A stretch of 57,362 nt of DNA, taken from assembly GCA_913775795.1 (NCBI GenBank), contig CAJYLT010000004.1, positions 1-57,362 on the forward strand. Direction: 5' to 3'. Below, piece after piece: positions 8,497 to 16,168 of the stretch. The stretch's first letter is position 1, and each line of letters begins with the position of its first letter. The translations under genes were made by a program, and so were the position numbers. The DNA is from an uncultured Sphingomonas sp. GTDB lineage: Bacteria > Pseudomonadota > Alphaproteobacteria > Sphingomonadales > Sphingomonadaceae. A model generated the notes under the pieces. The model made no database searches. It was given only the letters and a program-made list of their open reading frames with translations, and was not told the DNA's origin.

Positions 8497-9642
8497 TCAA
8501 TAAAAGCGCGCGGCGTCGTCGGGATCGGCAGGCGGCGCGTCGGCCGGGGCCATGACGAACTTCACCCGGTCGATGCAGCCGCTTCGACCCTGTGCACTCG
8601 GCTTCAGCCGCGCACCGCGCAGGATCTGGACCGCCTGCCGCCCGAAGTCGGCGGTCGGCTCGGCCGCGACGACGGTCGGATTGCCGATCTCGCCCCAGGG
8701 CGCGACGTCGTAGCGCACCACCGCCCAACCCTCGACCCGGCGGCGGCCATAGGGTTCGGGGAAAGTGAGCGTCGGCGTCTTTGCCCAGTCGCGGCCTTCC
8801 GGGCAGGTCGGCGAAGGGCCACCGATAGCGGCGGGTATGGGCGGGGCGGGCAGCGTGTCGGGTGCGCGCCAATAGGGATAGACGCAGCCCGTCCGCGCGC
8901 CGCCCGAAAAGCGCGAGGCGTGCATCGCCCGGATCGCCGCGGCATCGAGCGCGCGATTGCCCGTCCCCTCGACCGCGCGGACGTTGACGGGCTTGCCGCG
9001 CGCGTCGGTGTCATAGGCGATGAGCGACCAGTCCTGCACGCCCGGCGTGCCCGCGACCTTTGGAAAGTCGGGCATCACCCGCACGAGCGCAGCCGGGCGC
9101 GGCGCGTCGGCGCAGGTGCCGGCGGGGCGGATGCGGTCCCAGCCGATGCGCGGGAGCCGACCCGAGCGCGGGTTGATCGTGTAGGAGACGAGATCGGCGA
9201 CCGGCACTTCGGCCAGTGGTGTCTGGACCGGGATGTAAGTGATCGAGCAGTCGGTGCGCGCACGCGCCGGAAAACGGCTGGCGGTAAGCGCGAGCATCAG
9301 GTCGTCGGGGCGGGAGAACTGGTTCGCCTGTACCGGCTCGATCGACAGCGGGCGACCATCCGCGGCGATGCGGAAGCGCAGCGTCGCGGGCTGAAGCGGC
9401 GCGGGGATGGCGGTGTAGCGCAGCGTGTTGCCCGGGCGGCGGATCGGATCGGCCGCGACCGGCCCGTCGGCGCACTGCACCGTACCCGGCATCCATCGCA
9501 CCATCGTGGAGGGGAGTACGACGTTCCCCGGCCCTTCGAAGATCGGCGGGGGCACGGGCGGTGCAGGGGGCGCGGGCGGCGTCACCTGACCGAGGAACAG
9601 CCCAACGGCGGCGACGGCGACGATGACAACAGGATTGGACAC
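8497..9642 (-). CDS. TonB-like protein with three Cys-paired TonB_C-type repeats
   Basis: 381 residues, GTG start with GGAGGG four bases upstream. The architecture resembles TonB: an N-terminal membrane anchor or signal (PVVIVAVAAVGLFLGQV), a Pro-rich spacer (TPPAPPAPPVPPP, 21-33), then three successive ~80-residue repeats resembling the TonB C-terminal domain. In each repeat a leading Cys (57, 177, 280) is followed by a closing Cys (132, 253, 356) at a spacing of 75, 76 and 76 residues, suggesting one disulphide per repeat in the periplasm (inference). It lacks ExbB/ExbD neighbours, so it may be a periplasmic scaffold instead of an energy transducer. Confidence 0.75.
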   Translation of the reverse strand: MSNPVVIVAVAAVGLFLGQVTPPAPPAPPVPPPIFEGPGNVVLPSTMVRWMPGTVQCADGPVAADPIRRPGNTLRYTAIPAPLQPATLRFRIAADGRPLSIEPVQANQFSRPDDLMLALTASRFPARARTDCSITYIPVQTPLAEVPVADLVSYTINPRSGRLPRIGWDRIRPAGTCADAPRPAALVRVMPDFPKVAGTPGVQDWSLIAYDTDARGKPVNVRAVEGTGNRALDAAAIRAMHASRFSGGARTGCVYPYWRAPDTLPAPPIPAAIGGPSPTCPEGRDWAKTPTLTFPEPYGRRRVEGWAVVRYDVAPWGEIGNPTVVAAEPTADFGRQAVQILRGARLKPSAQGRSGCIDRVKFVMAPADAPPADPDDAARFY

Positions 9643-9708
9643 GCACCCTCCCGATTCGAGTCGGGTCGAACGCTAATCAGCCGCTATGTGTTTGGCGAGG
9701 GGGCGTTT

Positions 9709-10446
9709 TCAGACGCGGCCCTTGAGCGCCTTCTTCAACCGGGCATGGGCGCTCGCCTTGATCTGGCAGACGCGGGCGGAGCCGACGCCGATCACCTGGC
9801 CGATTTCCTCGAGGTTGAGTTCCTCGACATAATAGAGCTGGATCACCAGCGCCTCGCGCTCGGGCAGGTCGCCGATCGCGCGGGCGAGTGCGTCGCGGGT
9901 GCCCGCCTCGGCCAGCGCGGAAAAAGCGTCGGCGCTGTCGTCGGCGAACCATGAGGCTTCGTCGGAATACACCTCGTCGATCGAATCGAAGCGGACCGCC
10001 TCGGCCGTGGTGTATTCGGTGCGCAGCTTCTCGATCGTGATGCCGAGCTTGCCCGCGACCTCCTCCTCGGTCGGTGCGCGGCCCAACGTGTGGGTCAGTG
10101 CGGCGAGGGTGTCCTGATACCGCCGCCGCCGCTTCATCGCGCCGCGGGTCAGCGTCGCCTGTCGCCGCAATTCGTCGATCATGGCACCGCGCACGCGCGT
10201 CATCGCGAAGTTGCGAAAGCTCGTCTCACCGCGATCGACGAAGCTCCGCGCCGCCTCGACCAGCGCCACCATGCCGATCTGGATCAAGTCCTCGATATCG
10301 ATCAGGCTGCTCATGCTGCCATGCACGTGCCAGGCGACGCGGCGGACCATCGGCAGTTCGGCGCGGACCTGTTCCTCGACATCGCGCACCGCGGGGGTGG
10401 TCGGGCGATAGGTGAGGTTCTGTGCGAAGGGCGTCATGTCGTTCAT
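9709..10446 (-). CDS. fliA: Flagellar sigma factor FliA (sigma-28)
   Basis: 245-residue RNA polymerase sigma factor of the FliA/WhiG group. Region 2 contains DIEDLIQIGMVALVEAARSF and RNFAMTRVRGAMIDELRR, the latter a FliA hallmark. Region 3 lies around GRAPTEEEVAGKLGI, and region 4 is LNLEEIGQVIGVGSARVCQI. It directs late flagellar genes (flagellin, chemotaxis) and is held inactive by FlgM, encoded upstream on the same strand. It overlaps the flhA stop by 4 bases (ATGA), so it is translated as part of the LT-flhA-fliA unit. Confidence 0.96.
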   Translation of the reverse strand: MNDMTPFAQNLTYRPTTPAVRDVEEQVRAELPMVRRVAWHVHGSMSSLIDIEDLIQIGMVALVEAARSFVDRGETSFRNFAMTRVRGAMIDELRRQATLTRGAMKRRRRYQDTLAALTHTLGRAPTEEEVAGKLGITIEKLRTEYTTAEAVRFDSIDEVYSDEASWFADDSADAFSALAEAGTRDALARAIGDLPEREALVIQLYYVEELNLEEIGQVIGVGSARVCQIKASAHARLKKALKGRV

Positions 10447-12521
10447 GCCGGCAGCGCCCCCGGCGCGCCGATCACCGCGACGACCTCGACCGCCTTGTCC
10501 TCGGGCACCTCGAAGAAGCTCATGACCGGCGTGTCGGGCAGGCAGGAACGGACGAGCTTTCGGATCGCCAGCCGGATCGAGGGCTGGACGACGAGCGCGA
10601 AGGGCTTGGCCTCCGCCATCAGCGGCTGCGCGGCGTGCTGGAGCGCGTCGACGATGCGCCGGCCGAGATCGGGCTCAATCGTGTGGCGACGGTGCATGTC
10701 GGCGCGCATCGCCTGGCCCAGCAAGGCCTCCAGCTGTCCCTCCAGCGTCATCACACGCAGCGGCTCGCGCACGCCGCACAGCTTCTGAACGATCAGCGGG
10801 CCGAGCTCGGGACGGATCGCCTCGATCAGCTCCTCGGCATCGAGCGTGCGCTGCGCGGCGACGGCAACCGCGGCGGCGATCCGGCGGAACTCCTTCAAGG
10901 GGATGTTCTCGGCCAGCAGCCCGCGCAGCACCTGCGTCAAAGTGGTGAGCGGCAGCGGCGTCGGGCAGAGCGCCGCAACGAGCGCACCGGCGCGTTCCTT
11001 CAGCCCGTCGAGCAGCGATTGGACCTCGTCCGGGCCGAGCAGGTCGGCGGCATGCTGGACGAGCTGGTGGTTAAGGTGCGTGGCGATGACCGTGCCCGGA
11101 TCGACCACCAGATAACCCATGCCCGTCGCCGCATCGGCATCGCCCGCGGCGATCCAGGTGGCGTCGAGGCCGAAGGTCGGGTCCTTCGCTTCCTTGCCGC
11201 GCAGCGCGCCGACGCCGGTGCCGGTGTTGAGCGCCAGCATCTCGTCCGGGCTCACCTGGTCCTCGCCGACGACGACGCCGCCGACAACGATGCGATAGGT
11301 GAAGGGGGCGAGGTTGATGTCGTCGCGGACCCGCACCTGCGGCACGACGAAACCGAGATCCTTGGACAGTTGGCGACGGACGCCGGTGATCCGGCTCATC
11401 AACGGGCTGCCCTTGCGCTCGTCGACCAGGGGGACGAGGCCGTAGCCGATGTCGAGCATCACCTGCATCCCGTCGACGACCTCGTCCCAGCCGATGCGCG
11501 ACAGGTCGGGCGCGGGCGGGGCGGGTTCGGGCGGCGGCGGCCGGTCGGCGATCTTCTTCAGGCGCCACGCGCCGTAACCGGCGGCGGCGGCGGCGGGCAG
11601 GATGACCATCGCCGGCATGCCGGGCAGCAGCGCCAAGAGCCCGAGGATCGCCGCGACCGGCGTCCAGGTGCGGTGCGAGGCGAACTGGCTGCCGATCTGG
11701 CCCGACAGGTCGTGGGCCGAGGTGACGCGGGTGACGATCGCGGCGGCGGCGATCGAGAGCATCAGCGCCGGAATCTGCGCAACCAGCGCGTCGCCGATCG
11801 CCAGCAGGATATAGTGAGAAGCGGCGTCCTTGATCGACAGCGAGTGGCTGGCGACGCCGATGATGACGCCGCCGACGATGTTGATCGCGAGGATCAAGAG
11901 GCCCGCGACCGCGTCGCCCTTCACGAACTTCGACGAACCGTCCATCGAGCCGTAGAAATCGGCCTCGGTCGAGACCTCGACCCGGCGCGCGCGCGCTTCG
12001 TCCGGGGTGATGAGGCCGGCATTGAGGTCGGCGTCGATCGCCATCTGCTTGCCCGGCAGCGCATCGAGGGTGAAGCGCGCCGACACTTCCGACACGCGGC
12101 CCGCGCCCTTGGTCACGACGATCATGTTGATGATCATCAGGATCGCGAAGACAAGGATGCCGACGACATAGTCGCCGCCGATCAGGAAGGTGCCGAACGC
12201 CTCGATCACATGGCCAGCCGCCGCCTCGCCCTCGTGCCCGTGGACCAAGACGACGCGCGTCGAGGCGACGTTGAGGCCGAGGCGGAACAGGGTGACGAAC
12301 AGGAGAACGGTGGGGAAGGACGAGAAGTCGAGCGGCTTCTGCGCGTTCAGGGCCACCATCAGCACGGCGAGGCTGAGCATGATGTTGGCGATGAAGAACA
12401 CGTCGAGCAGCGCCGCCGGGATCGGCACGACCATCAGCACGACGAGGAGCAGGATCGCGCCTGGCAGCGCCATCGAACGCGAGGCGCCGGCAAGGCCGCC
12501 CTTGGAAAGCGAAGCGAACAT
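10443..12521 (-). CDS. flhA: Flagellar type III export component FlhA
   Basis: 692 residues, the normal FlhA length. The N-terminal half has about eight transmembrane segments with the conserved cytoplasmic FHIPEP-type loop region (FRLGLNVASTRVVL, AGRVSEVSARFTLDALPGKQMAIDADLNAGLI). The C-terminal half is the cytoplasmic docking domain for chaperone-substrate complexes (LAENIPLKEFRRI). FlhA forms the nonameric ring of the flagellar export gate in the inner membrane. The ATG at 12521 shares one base with the upstream stop (TGATG). FlhB, FliP, FliQ and FliR are not in this window. Confidence 0.97.
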   Translation of the reverse strand: MFASLSKGGLAGASRSMALPGAILLLVVLMVVPIPAALLDVFFIANIMLSLAVLMVALNAQKPLDFSSFPTVLLFVTLFRLGLNVASTRVVLVHGHEGEAAAGHVIEAFGTFLIGGDYVVGILVFAILMIINMIVVTKGAGRVSEVSARFTLDALPGKQMAIDADLNAGLITPDEARARRVEVSTEADFYGSMDGSSKFVKGDAVAGLLILAINIVGGVIIGVASHSLSIKDAASHYILLAIGDALVAQIPALMLSIAAAAIVTRVTSAHDLSGQIGSQFASHRTWTPVAAILGLLALLPGMPAMVILPAAAAAGYGAWRLKKIADRPPPPEPAPPAPDLSRIGWDEVVDGMQVMLDIGYGLVPLVDERKGSPLMSRITGVRRQLSKDLGFVVPQVRVRDDINLAPFTYRIVVGGVVVGEDQVSPDEMLALNTGTGVGALRGKEAKDPTFGLDATWIAAGDADAATGMGYLVVDPGTVIATHLNHQLVQHAADLLGPDEVQSLLDGLKERAGALVAALCPTPLPLTTLTQVLRGLLAENIPLKEFRRIAAAVAVAAQRTLDAEELIEAIRPELGPLIVQKLCGVREPLRVMTLEGQLEALLGQAMRADMHRRHTIEPDLGRRIVDALQHAAQPLMAEAKPFALVVQPSIRLAIRKLVRSCLPDTPVMSFFEVPEDKAVEVVAVIGAPGALPA

Positions 12522-13411
12522 CAGGCCCCCAGATTGGCGAGCATGAGATAGGCGAGACGCGCGGTTTCGGGCGTCGGGCGATAGGGGCTCACCCCGTCGG
12601 CGCGCCCGGCCTTCTGCCCGCGCACCACGTTGAGGTTGGCGAGCGTGGTTTCGAGCCACGCATCGTCGCCGCCCTGCGCCTCGCTGCCCAGGATCACGTC
12701 GACGCCGGGCATCCGCGGGGCGGCGGTGTCGGCGACGGCGAACTGCATCCCCTCCGGCAGGGCGCGCGCGGCGGTTTCGGCGCCGCGGCCCAGCTTGCCG
12801 GCGAAGCGGTCGTAGATTTCGGACAGGCTGCGCGGGCGGCCGCCCTCGGCAAAGAAGATGCTCGAATTGGCGCGCGCAGCGGCGGGGAACATGCCGGCGG
12901 CGCTGCGGCCGGGATTGGCCTGCATCTGCGCCAGGAACTTCTTGGCCCCGCCGATGCCCAGGAAATGCGCCATATAGAGGTCGGTACCCGTCGCCTCGCG
13001 GCCCAGCATCCCTTCGAGCTCGGCCTTGTTGTCGGCGGCGTGCTCGGCGGCCATCAGGCTGGCGGCGCGGGGGTCGGTGCGCAAGCCGAGGATCGCCTGA
13101 CGGGCATTGGGGTCGGTGACATAATAGCGGCCATTGCCGCCGCGCTGGATGCGGTCGGCGGCCCAGCCCATGCCGTGCTCGGCGCCATGCTCCTTCATCA
13201 CGCCCAGCCAGCTCTGCTCGATGAACTGGTAGAGCCCCGTCGCCGAGGAGGTGCGGGCGCGGGCGCCGGCGCGCATCCCGCTTTCGATCTGCGCCTGGCC
13301 GAGGAGATAGCCGAAGTCGATGCCCGTGCGGCGGCTCGCCTCGGCGATCGCCGAGTGCGGGCTCGATGCCATCATCGGTATGTCTGCCGCGGCTGCGGCG
13401 CGCATGTTCAT
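12521..13411 (-). CDS. Lytic transglycosylase (SLT fold), probably flagellar
   Basis: 296 residues without a clear signal peptide. The SLT catalytic motif is present: Glu43 in LLGQAQIESGM, then SATGLYQFIEQSWL (~56-69), ARQAILGLRTDP and YMAHFLGIGGAKKFL. This is a peptidoglycan lytic transglycosylase that would cut a hole for the rod. Its position just before flhA, and an FlgJ in this window that lacks a muramidase domain, suggest it plays the SltF role known from Rhodobacter (inference). The lack of a Sec signal would fit export through the flagellar apparatus. The C-terminal ~120 residues are Ala-rich and unassigned. Confidence 0.85.
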   Translation of the reverse strand: MNMRAAAAADIPMMASSPHSAIAEASRRTGIDFGYLLGQAQIESGMRAGARARTSSATGLYQFIEQSWLGVMKEHGAEHGMGWAADRIQRGGNGRYYVTDPNARQAILGLRTDPRAASLMAAEHAADNKAELEGMLGREATGTDLYMAHFLGIGGAKKFLAQMQANPGRSAAGMFPAAARANSSIFFAEGGRPRSLSEIYDRFAGKLGRGAETAARALPEGMQFAVADTAAPRMPGVDVILGSEAQGGDDAWLETTLANLNVVRGQKAGRADGVSPYRPTPETARLAYLMLANLGA

Positions 13412-13472
13412 TGCAGTCAGGCCCCCGTATTCGGAGGCGCAGCAGCAAGGGGCGTGCCAAACGGCGTCCGGC

Positions 13473-13588
13473 TCCCCTCCCTCACAAGGGAGGGGCTGGG
13501 GGTGGGTCGGCCCGCGAGGTTCAGAACGCCTGCCTTAAACAGCCCGACCCACCCCCGACCCCCCCTCGTCAGGGAGGGGAGGGTAAGG
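13473..13588. repeat. REP-like GC-rich palindromic repeat, copy 2
   Basis: Same element as 5890-5993. The left arm is AGGGAGGGG (13487-13495) plus GGGGGTGGGTCGG (13498-13510), and the right arm is CCGACCCACCCCC (13544-13556), a perfect 13-bp inner stem. Outer hairpins CCCCTCCCT/AGGGAGGGG are at both ends. The loop shares GAGG-TC-GAAC with copy 1. It lies directly after the flgN stop codon and before the lytic transglycosylase gene on the same strand, so it could set the boundary between the flgMN and LT-flhA-fliA transcripts. Confidence 0.75.
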
Positions 13589-13589
13589 G

Positions 13590-13895
13590 TCAGGCGTACG
13601 CGCCGGCCCGGTATGGCGCGACGGCAGTGCCGGCAAGCGTTTGCAGCCGGCGGCGGACATTTGCCGCCATCAGGTTGACGTAGATGCGCGCGGTCTCGTT
13701 CAGCCGCTGCGCCTCGTGCGCGAGTGCGCGGGTTTCGTCGGTCAGCGCCTCGCCCTCGCAGGCGGCGACCGCCTCGATATGGCCGAGCTTGGCGGCGGTG
13801 GCGCGTTCGAGCGCGCGGGTGTCGTTGGCCTTCAGCGCCGCGATCTCGGCATGGAGGCAGTCGATCACCTGAACCAGGGCGTCACGCCGCGTCAT
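13590..13895 (-). CDS. flgN: FlgN-like flagellar chaperone
   Basis: 101-residue all-helical protein (RRDALVQVIDCLHAEIAAL at the N-terminus, then LTDETRALAHEAQRLNETAR and a C-terminal basic helix), matching the small FlgN family of export chaperones for hook-associated proteins FlgK and FlgL. Sequence identity in this family is low, so the call rests on size, helical pattern and position right after flgM. Its start lies inside the end of flgM (14-bp overlap), so the pair is co-translated. A REP-like palindrome follows the stop. Confidence 0.75.
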   Translation of the reverse strand: MTRRDALVQVIDCLHAEIAALKANDTRALERATAAKLGHIEAVAACEGEALTDETRALAHEAQRLNETARIYVNLMAANVRRRLQTLAGTAVAPYRAGAYA

Positions 13896-14184
13896 CGGGT
13901 TTCCAGTTGAGCTTGAAGGCGAGCAGGCGGTCGGCGATCGTGGAGGGGACGATGGGAAAATGTCCGTCCTCCACGGCCTTGCGGATCTTGGCCACGCGCT
14001 CGCTGTCGACGGGCGGCTTGGCGGCCATCTCGCGCGTCATCGACACCATCGACGAGCGCGCGGTCTCGCTCGCTTGCGGCGAGGCGGCCGCGCTGACGCG
14101 AACCGCCGGCGAGGTCGGGGCGACCGGCGCGAGGCCGAGCTTGGCAACGGGTTTCGAACCGATCGGGTCCATGGCGGCGTCCAC
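13882..14184 (-). CDS. flgM: Anti-sigma-28 factor FlgM
   Basis: 100 residues. The disordered Ala/Pro/Ser-rich N-terminal half is followed by the FlgM sigma-28-binding region (residues ~58-92): PPVDSERVAKIRKAVEDGHF, then IVPSTIADRLLAF. FlgM binds FliA until the hook-basal body is complete and is then exported. It overlaps flgN downstream. Its promoter should lie in the ~130 bp shared with the divergent FNT transporter; no sigma-54 or sigma-28 consensus could be found there. Confidence 0.9.
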   Translation of the reverse strand: MDAAMDPIGSKPVAKLGLAPVAPTSPAVRVSAAASPQASETARSSMVSMTREMAAKPPVDSERVAKIRKAVEDGHFPIVPSTIADRLLAFKLNWKPDDAA

Positions 14185-14315
14185 TATCCACGAGGGGTGA
14201 CACAGCGAGTAACGACCGGGGGCGATGCGGCTTTAGGAATTTTTTCACCTGCGGCCATCGGCCCGGAAATGGCGGTTCTGCGTTGTCGGTGCGGACAACA
14301 AAGGAGAAGCGGGGC

Positions 14316-15113
14316 ATGGCCGACGACCTGATCGGGGCACAGATCGCGGAGGCGGCGCCCAACGCCTTCGAACGCAAGGCGGAGGAGCCGCTGGGGCGCA
14401 TGGCGCTGCTCGCGGTGCTGGCCGGCGCGTTCATCGCGTTCGGGTCGATCGCATATCTGGTCGTGCAGGCGGGCGGGCTTGCGTCCGGCGGCAAGCAGAT
14501 CGCCTCCGGCCTCGCCTTTTCGGTCGGACTGATCCTCGTCACGCTGACAGGGGCGGAGCTGTTCACCGGCAATGCGATGTTCGTGCTCGCGGCCGAGCGG
14601 GGCGAGATCGGGGTGGGGCGGATGCTCGGCTCCTGGGTCGTCGTCTGGCTCGGCAATCTGGTCGGCAGCGTCGCGATCGCCGCGCTGTTCGTCGCGGCGG
14701 GGGGCGGACACGGGGTCGAGGACGGCGTGGCGAAGGCTGCAGTTGCGACCGCGGCGCTCAAGACCGGCAAGGGTGCGCTGGCGCTCGTCGCGTCGTCGAT
14801 GCTGGCCAACATGCTCGTCTGCCTTGCGGTCTGGATGGCGATCGGCGGCAAGTCGATCCCGTCGAAGGTGATGGCGATCGTCGGCCCCGTGGCGGTGTTC
14901 GTGGCGGCGGGGTTCGAGCACTCGATCGCCAACCAGTCGCTGCTGTCGATCGGGTGGCTGCTCCAGCCCGGGCAGGCGATCGGGATCGAGGGGATCGGCC
15001 GTAACCTCGCGCTCACGACGCTCGGCAACCTGATCGGCGGGATGCTCGTCGCGCTGGCGCTCGGCCATGCGCAGCTCAAGCCGCACCGGGCGGAAGTCTC
15101 ACCAGCCGGGTAG
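14316..15113 (+). CDS. Formate/nitrite transporter (FNT) family protein
   Basis: 265-residue inner-membrane channel of the FocA/NirC family with six transmembrane segments. Recognisable segments include LVTLTGAELFTGNAMFV (the conserved broken helix) and GFEHSIANQSLLSIG (the second broken helix, equivalent to the FEHxxANM motif). The ATG at 14316 is chosen because AAGGAGAAG sits 8 bases upstream. It is the only non-flagellar gene in this block and overlaps the 3' end of flgA by 15 bases on the opposite strand. Substrate (formate, nitrite or another small anion) is not determined. Confidence 0.9.
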   Translation: MADDLIGAQIAEAAPNAFERKAEEPLGRMALLAVLAGAFIAFGSIAYLVVQAGGLASGGKQIASGLAFSVGLILVTLTGAELFTGNAMFVLAAERGEIGVGRMLGSWVVVWLGNLVGSVAIAALFVAAGGGHGVEDGVAKAAVATAALKTGKGALALVASSMLANMLVCLAVWMAIGGKSIPSKVMAIVGPVAVFVAAGFEHSIANQSLLSIGWLLQPGQAIGIEGIGRNLALTTLGNLIGGMLVALALGHAQLKPHRAEVSPAG

Positions 15114-15614
15114 CGTCACCCGGCCCATGTCGACCGCCACCGCCTGGATCGGCGGCTTCTGCGGATCGACCTTGACCATCAGCCGCGCACCTTTTGCGGC
15201 GTCGCCCATCGCGATGCCGTCGCGGGTGATCGAGAAGCCGGCGGCGCCCGCCTCGACCGTTACCGGATCGCCGCGTTTCACGACGATCTCGGGCTTGGGC
15301 GCGGGCGCGATCGGCACGGGCGCGGCGGCGGCGAGCACGGGGCGCGCGGCGGCGGGCGCCATCTTTACCGGCACATAGATCTTCCAGACTGGCGACATGC
15401 AGCTGACGACGACGGCGTCCTTGTTGCTGCCGCGCCATTCGAACTGCGGCATCGGGCATTGGGCGAGCTTCAGCCGGGCATCGACGCGGGTGACGGCGCC
15501 GCCCTCCTCGCCGATCGCGCGGCCGGTGAATTGCTGGACCGCGGTGTCGATCAGCGCGGTCGACTGGAAATCGGATGCACCGGCCAGCGCCAGCAGCAGG
15601 AGGGCAGGGGTCAT
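15099..15614 (-). CDS. flgA: Flagellar P-ring assembly chaperone FlgA
   Basis: 171 residues with a short signal peptide (MTPALLLLALAGAS). The C-terminal SAF domain is clear: VVKRGDPVTVEAGAAGFSI, then GIAMGDAAKGARLMVKVD. A Pro/Ala linker (~88-108) separates it from the N-terminal part. FlgA is a periplasmic chaperone for FlgI P-ring assembly. It is the last gene of the minus-strand unit motA-like, motB-like, flgA, overlapping motB-like by 4 bases (ATGA), which places a flagellar assembly factor under the sigma-54 promoter at 16823-16837. Confidence 0.9.
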   Translation of the reverse strand: MTPALLLLALAGASDFQSTALIDTAVQQFTGRAIGEEGGAVTRVDARLKLAQCPMPQFEWRGSNKDAVVVSCMSPVWKIYVPVKMAPAAARPVLAAAAPVPIAPAPKPEIVVKRGDPVTVEAGAAGFSITRDGIAMGDAAKGARLMVKVDPQKPPIQAVAVDMGRVTLPGW

Positions 15615-16168
15615 GGGGTTACTCCGGGATTAGCGGCAACCGGCAATTGCCGGGCGGCAATCGCTTGCCGCCCGCCGGCAAAGCCGATCGAGAGAAGGAC
15701 GTGGCGGCCATTGGCGGCCGGGTTGGTGGAAATGGCGATGCGATCGCGCGAGACGGCGCCCGCGCGAACGAGTGCGGCGGCGACGGCGCGCGCGCGATCG
15801 GCGGCGAGGATCGGGGCGGAGAGCGTCAGCGGGTCGCGATCCGCCTCGCCGCCGTCGGTCGAGCCTGTGACGGTGATCGTCGTGCGGGGATCGGCCGCTG
15901 CCTCGCGCGCCCAGTCGATCAGGTGGCCGATCGGTGGCAGGCCGGCATCGGCGACCGCGAAGCCGCGCACCGCCGCCCGCTCGAGCGTAATCGGCCCCGC
16001 CTCGGGCAGGGGCGCGTCGAAACCCTTGCGGATCGCGGCGGCGAGCTGCTGCTTGTCGAGCTGCGTGGCCTGCACGAACACGAAGAAGCCGACGAGCAGC
16101 AGGCAGAGATCGGCCAGCGTCACCAGCCACAGCGGGCGGCCGGGTTCGATGTCGTCGAAGCGGGTCAT
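15611..16168 (-). CDS. Short MotB-like stator protein (OmpA-like)
   Basis: 185 residues. A single N-terminal transmembrane helix carries Asp20 in LVTLADLCLLLVGFF, aligning with the proton-binding Asp of MotB (YADFVTAMMAFF in the second MotB here). The C-terminal half is a reduced OmpA-like peptidoglycan-binding domain: GSTDGGEADRDPLTLSAPI and AADRARAVAAAL preserve the TD-G and RA positions, with a small insertion. It is much shorter than MotB at 26730-27743 (337 residues). It overlaps motA-like upstream and flgA downstream by 4 bases each. A second stator for swarming/sodium or a basal-body accessory are both possible. Confidence 0.8.
   Translation of the reverse strand: MTRFDDIEPGRPLWLVTLADLCLLLVGFFVFVQATQLDKQQLAAAIRKGFDAPLPEAGPITLERAAVRGFAVADAGLPPIGHLIDWAREAAADPRTTITVTGSTDGGEADRDPLTLSAPILAADRARAVAAALVRAGAVSRDRIAISTNPAANGRHVLLSIGFAGGRQAIAARQLPVAANPGVTP
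15640..15681. promoter_or_regulatory. Cluster of CGGCAA/TTGCCG palindromes in the motB-like 3' end
   Basis: CCGGCAATTGCCGG (15640-15653) is a perfect palindrome. CGGCAA-TCGC-TTGCCG (15655-15670) has exactly the same 16-bp architecture as the site at 16878-16893 in the flgB control region. A further CGGCAA follows at 15676-15681, and another precedes at 15634-15639. The cluster lies just upstream of flgA inside the motB-like coding end. It could be an additional binding site for the flagellar activator, or a by-product of the amino acids encoded there. Confidence 0.4.

Noticed and set aside
10422..12551. 709-residue plus-strand open frame opposite flhA
   Set aside because: Frame is a GC-rich shadow of flhA: composition dominated by Arg, Asp, Gly and Ala without any domain, while the minus strand gives a full FlhA.
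10443..13460. Single 1005-residue fusion of transglycosylase region and FlhA
   Set aside because: The upstream part of the FlhA frame is a shadow of the separately encoded transglycosylase, whose stop overlaps the FlhA start (TGATG).
14185..14315. Sigma-54 or sigma-28 promoter for flgM
   Set aside because: Neither strand shows an acceptable consensus in this short divergent gap.
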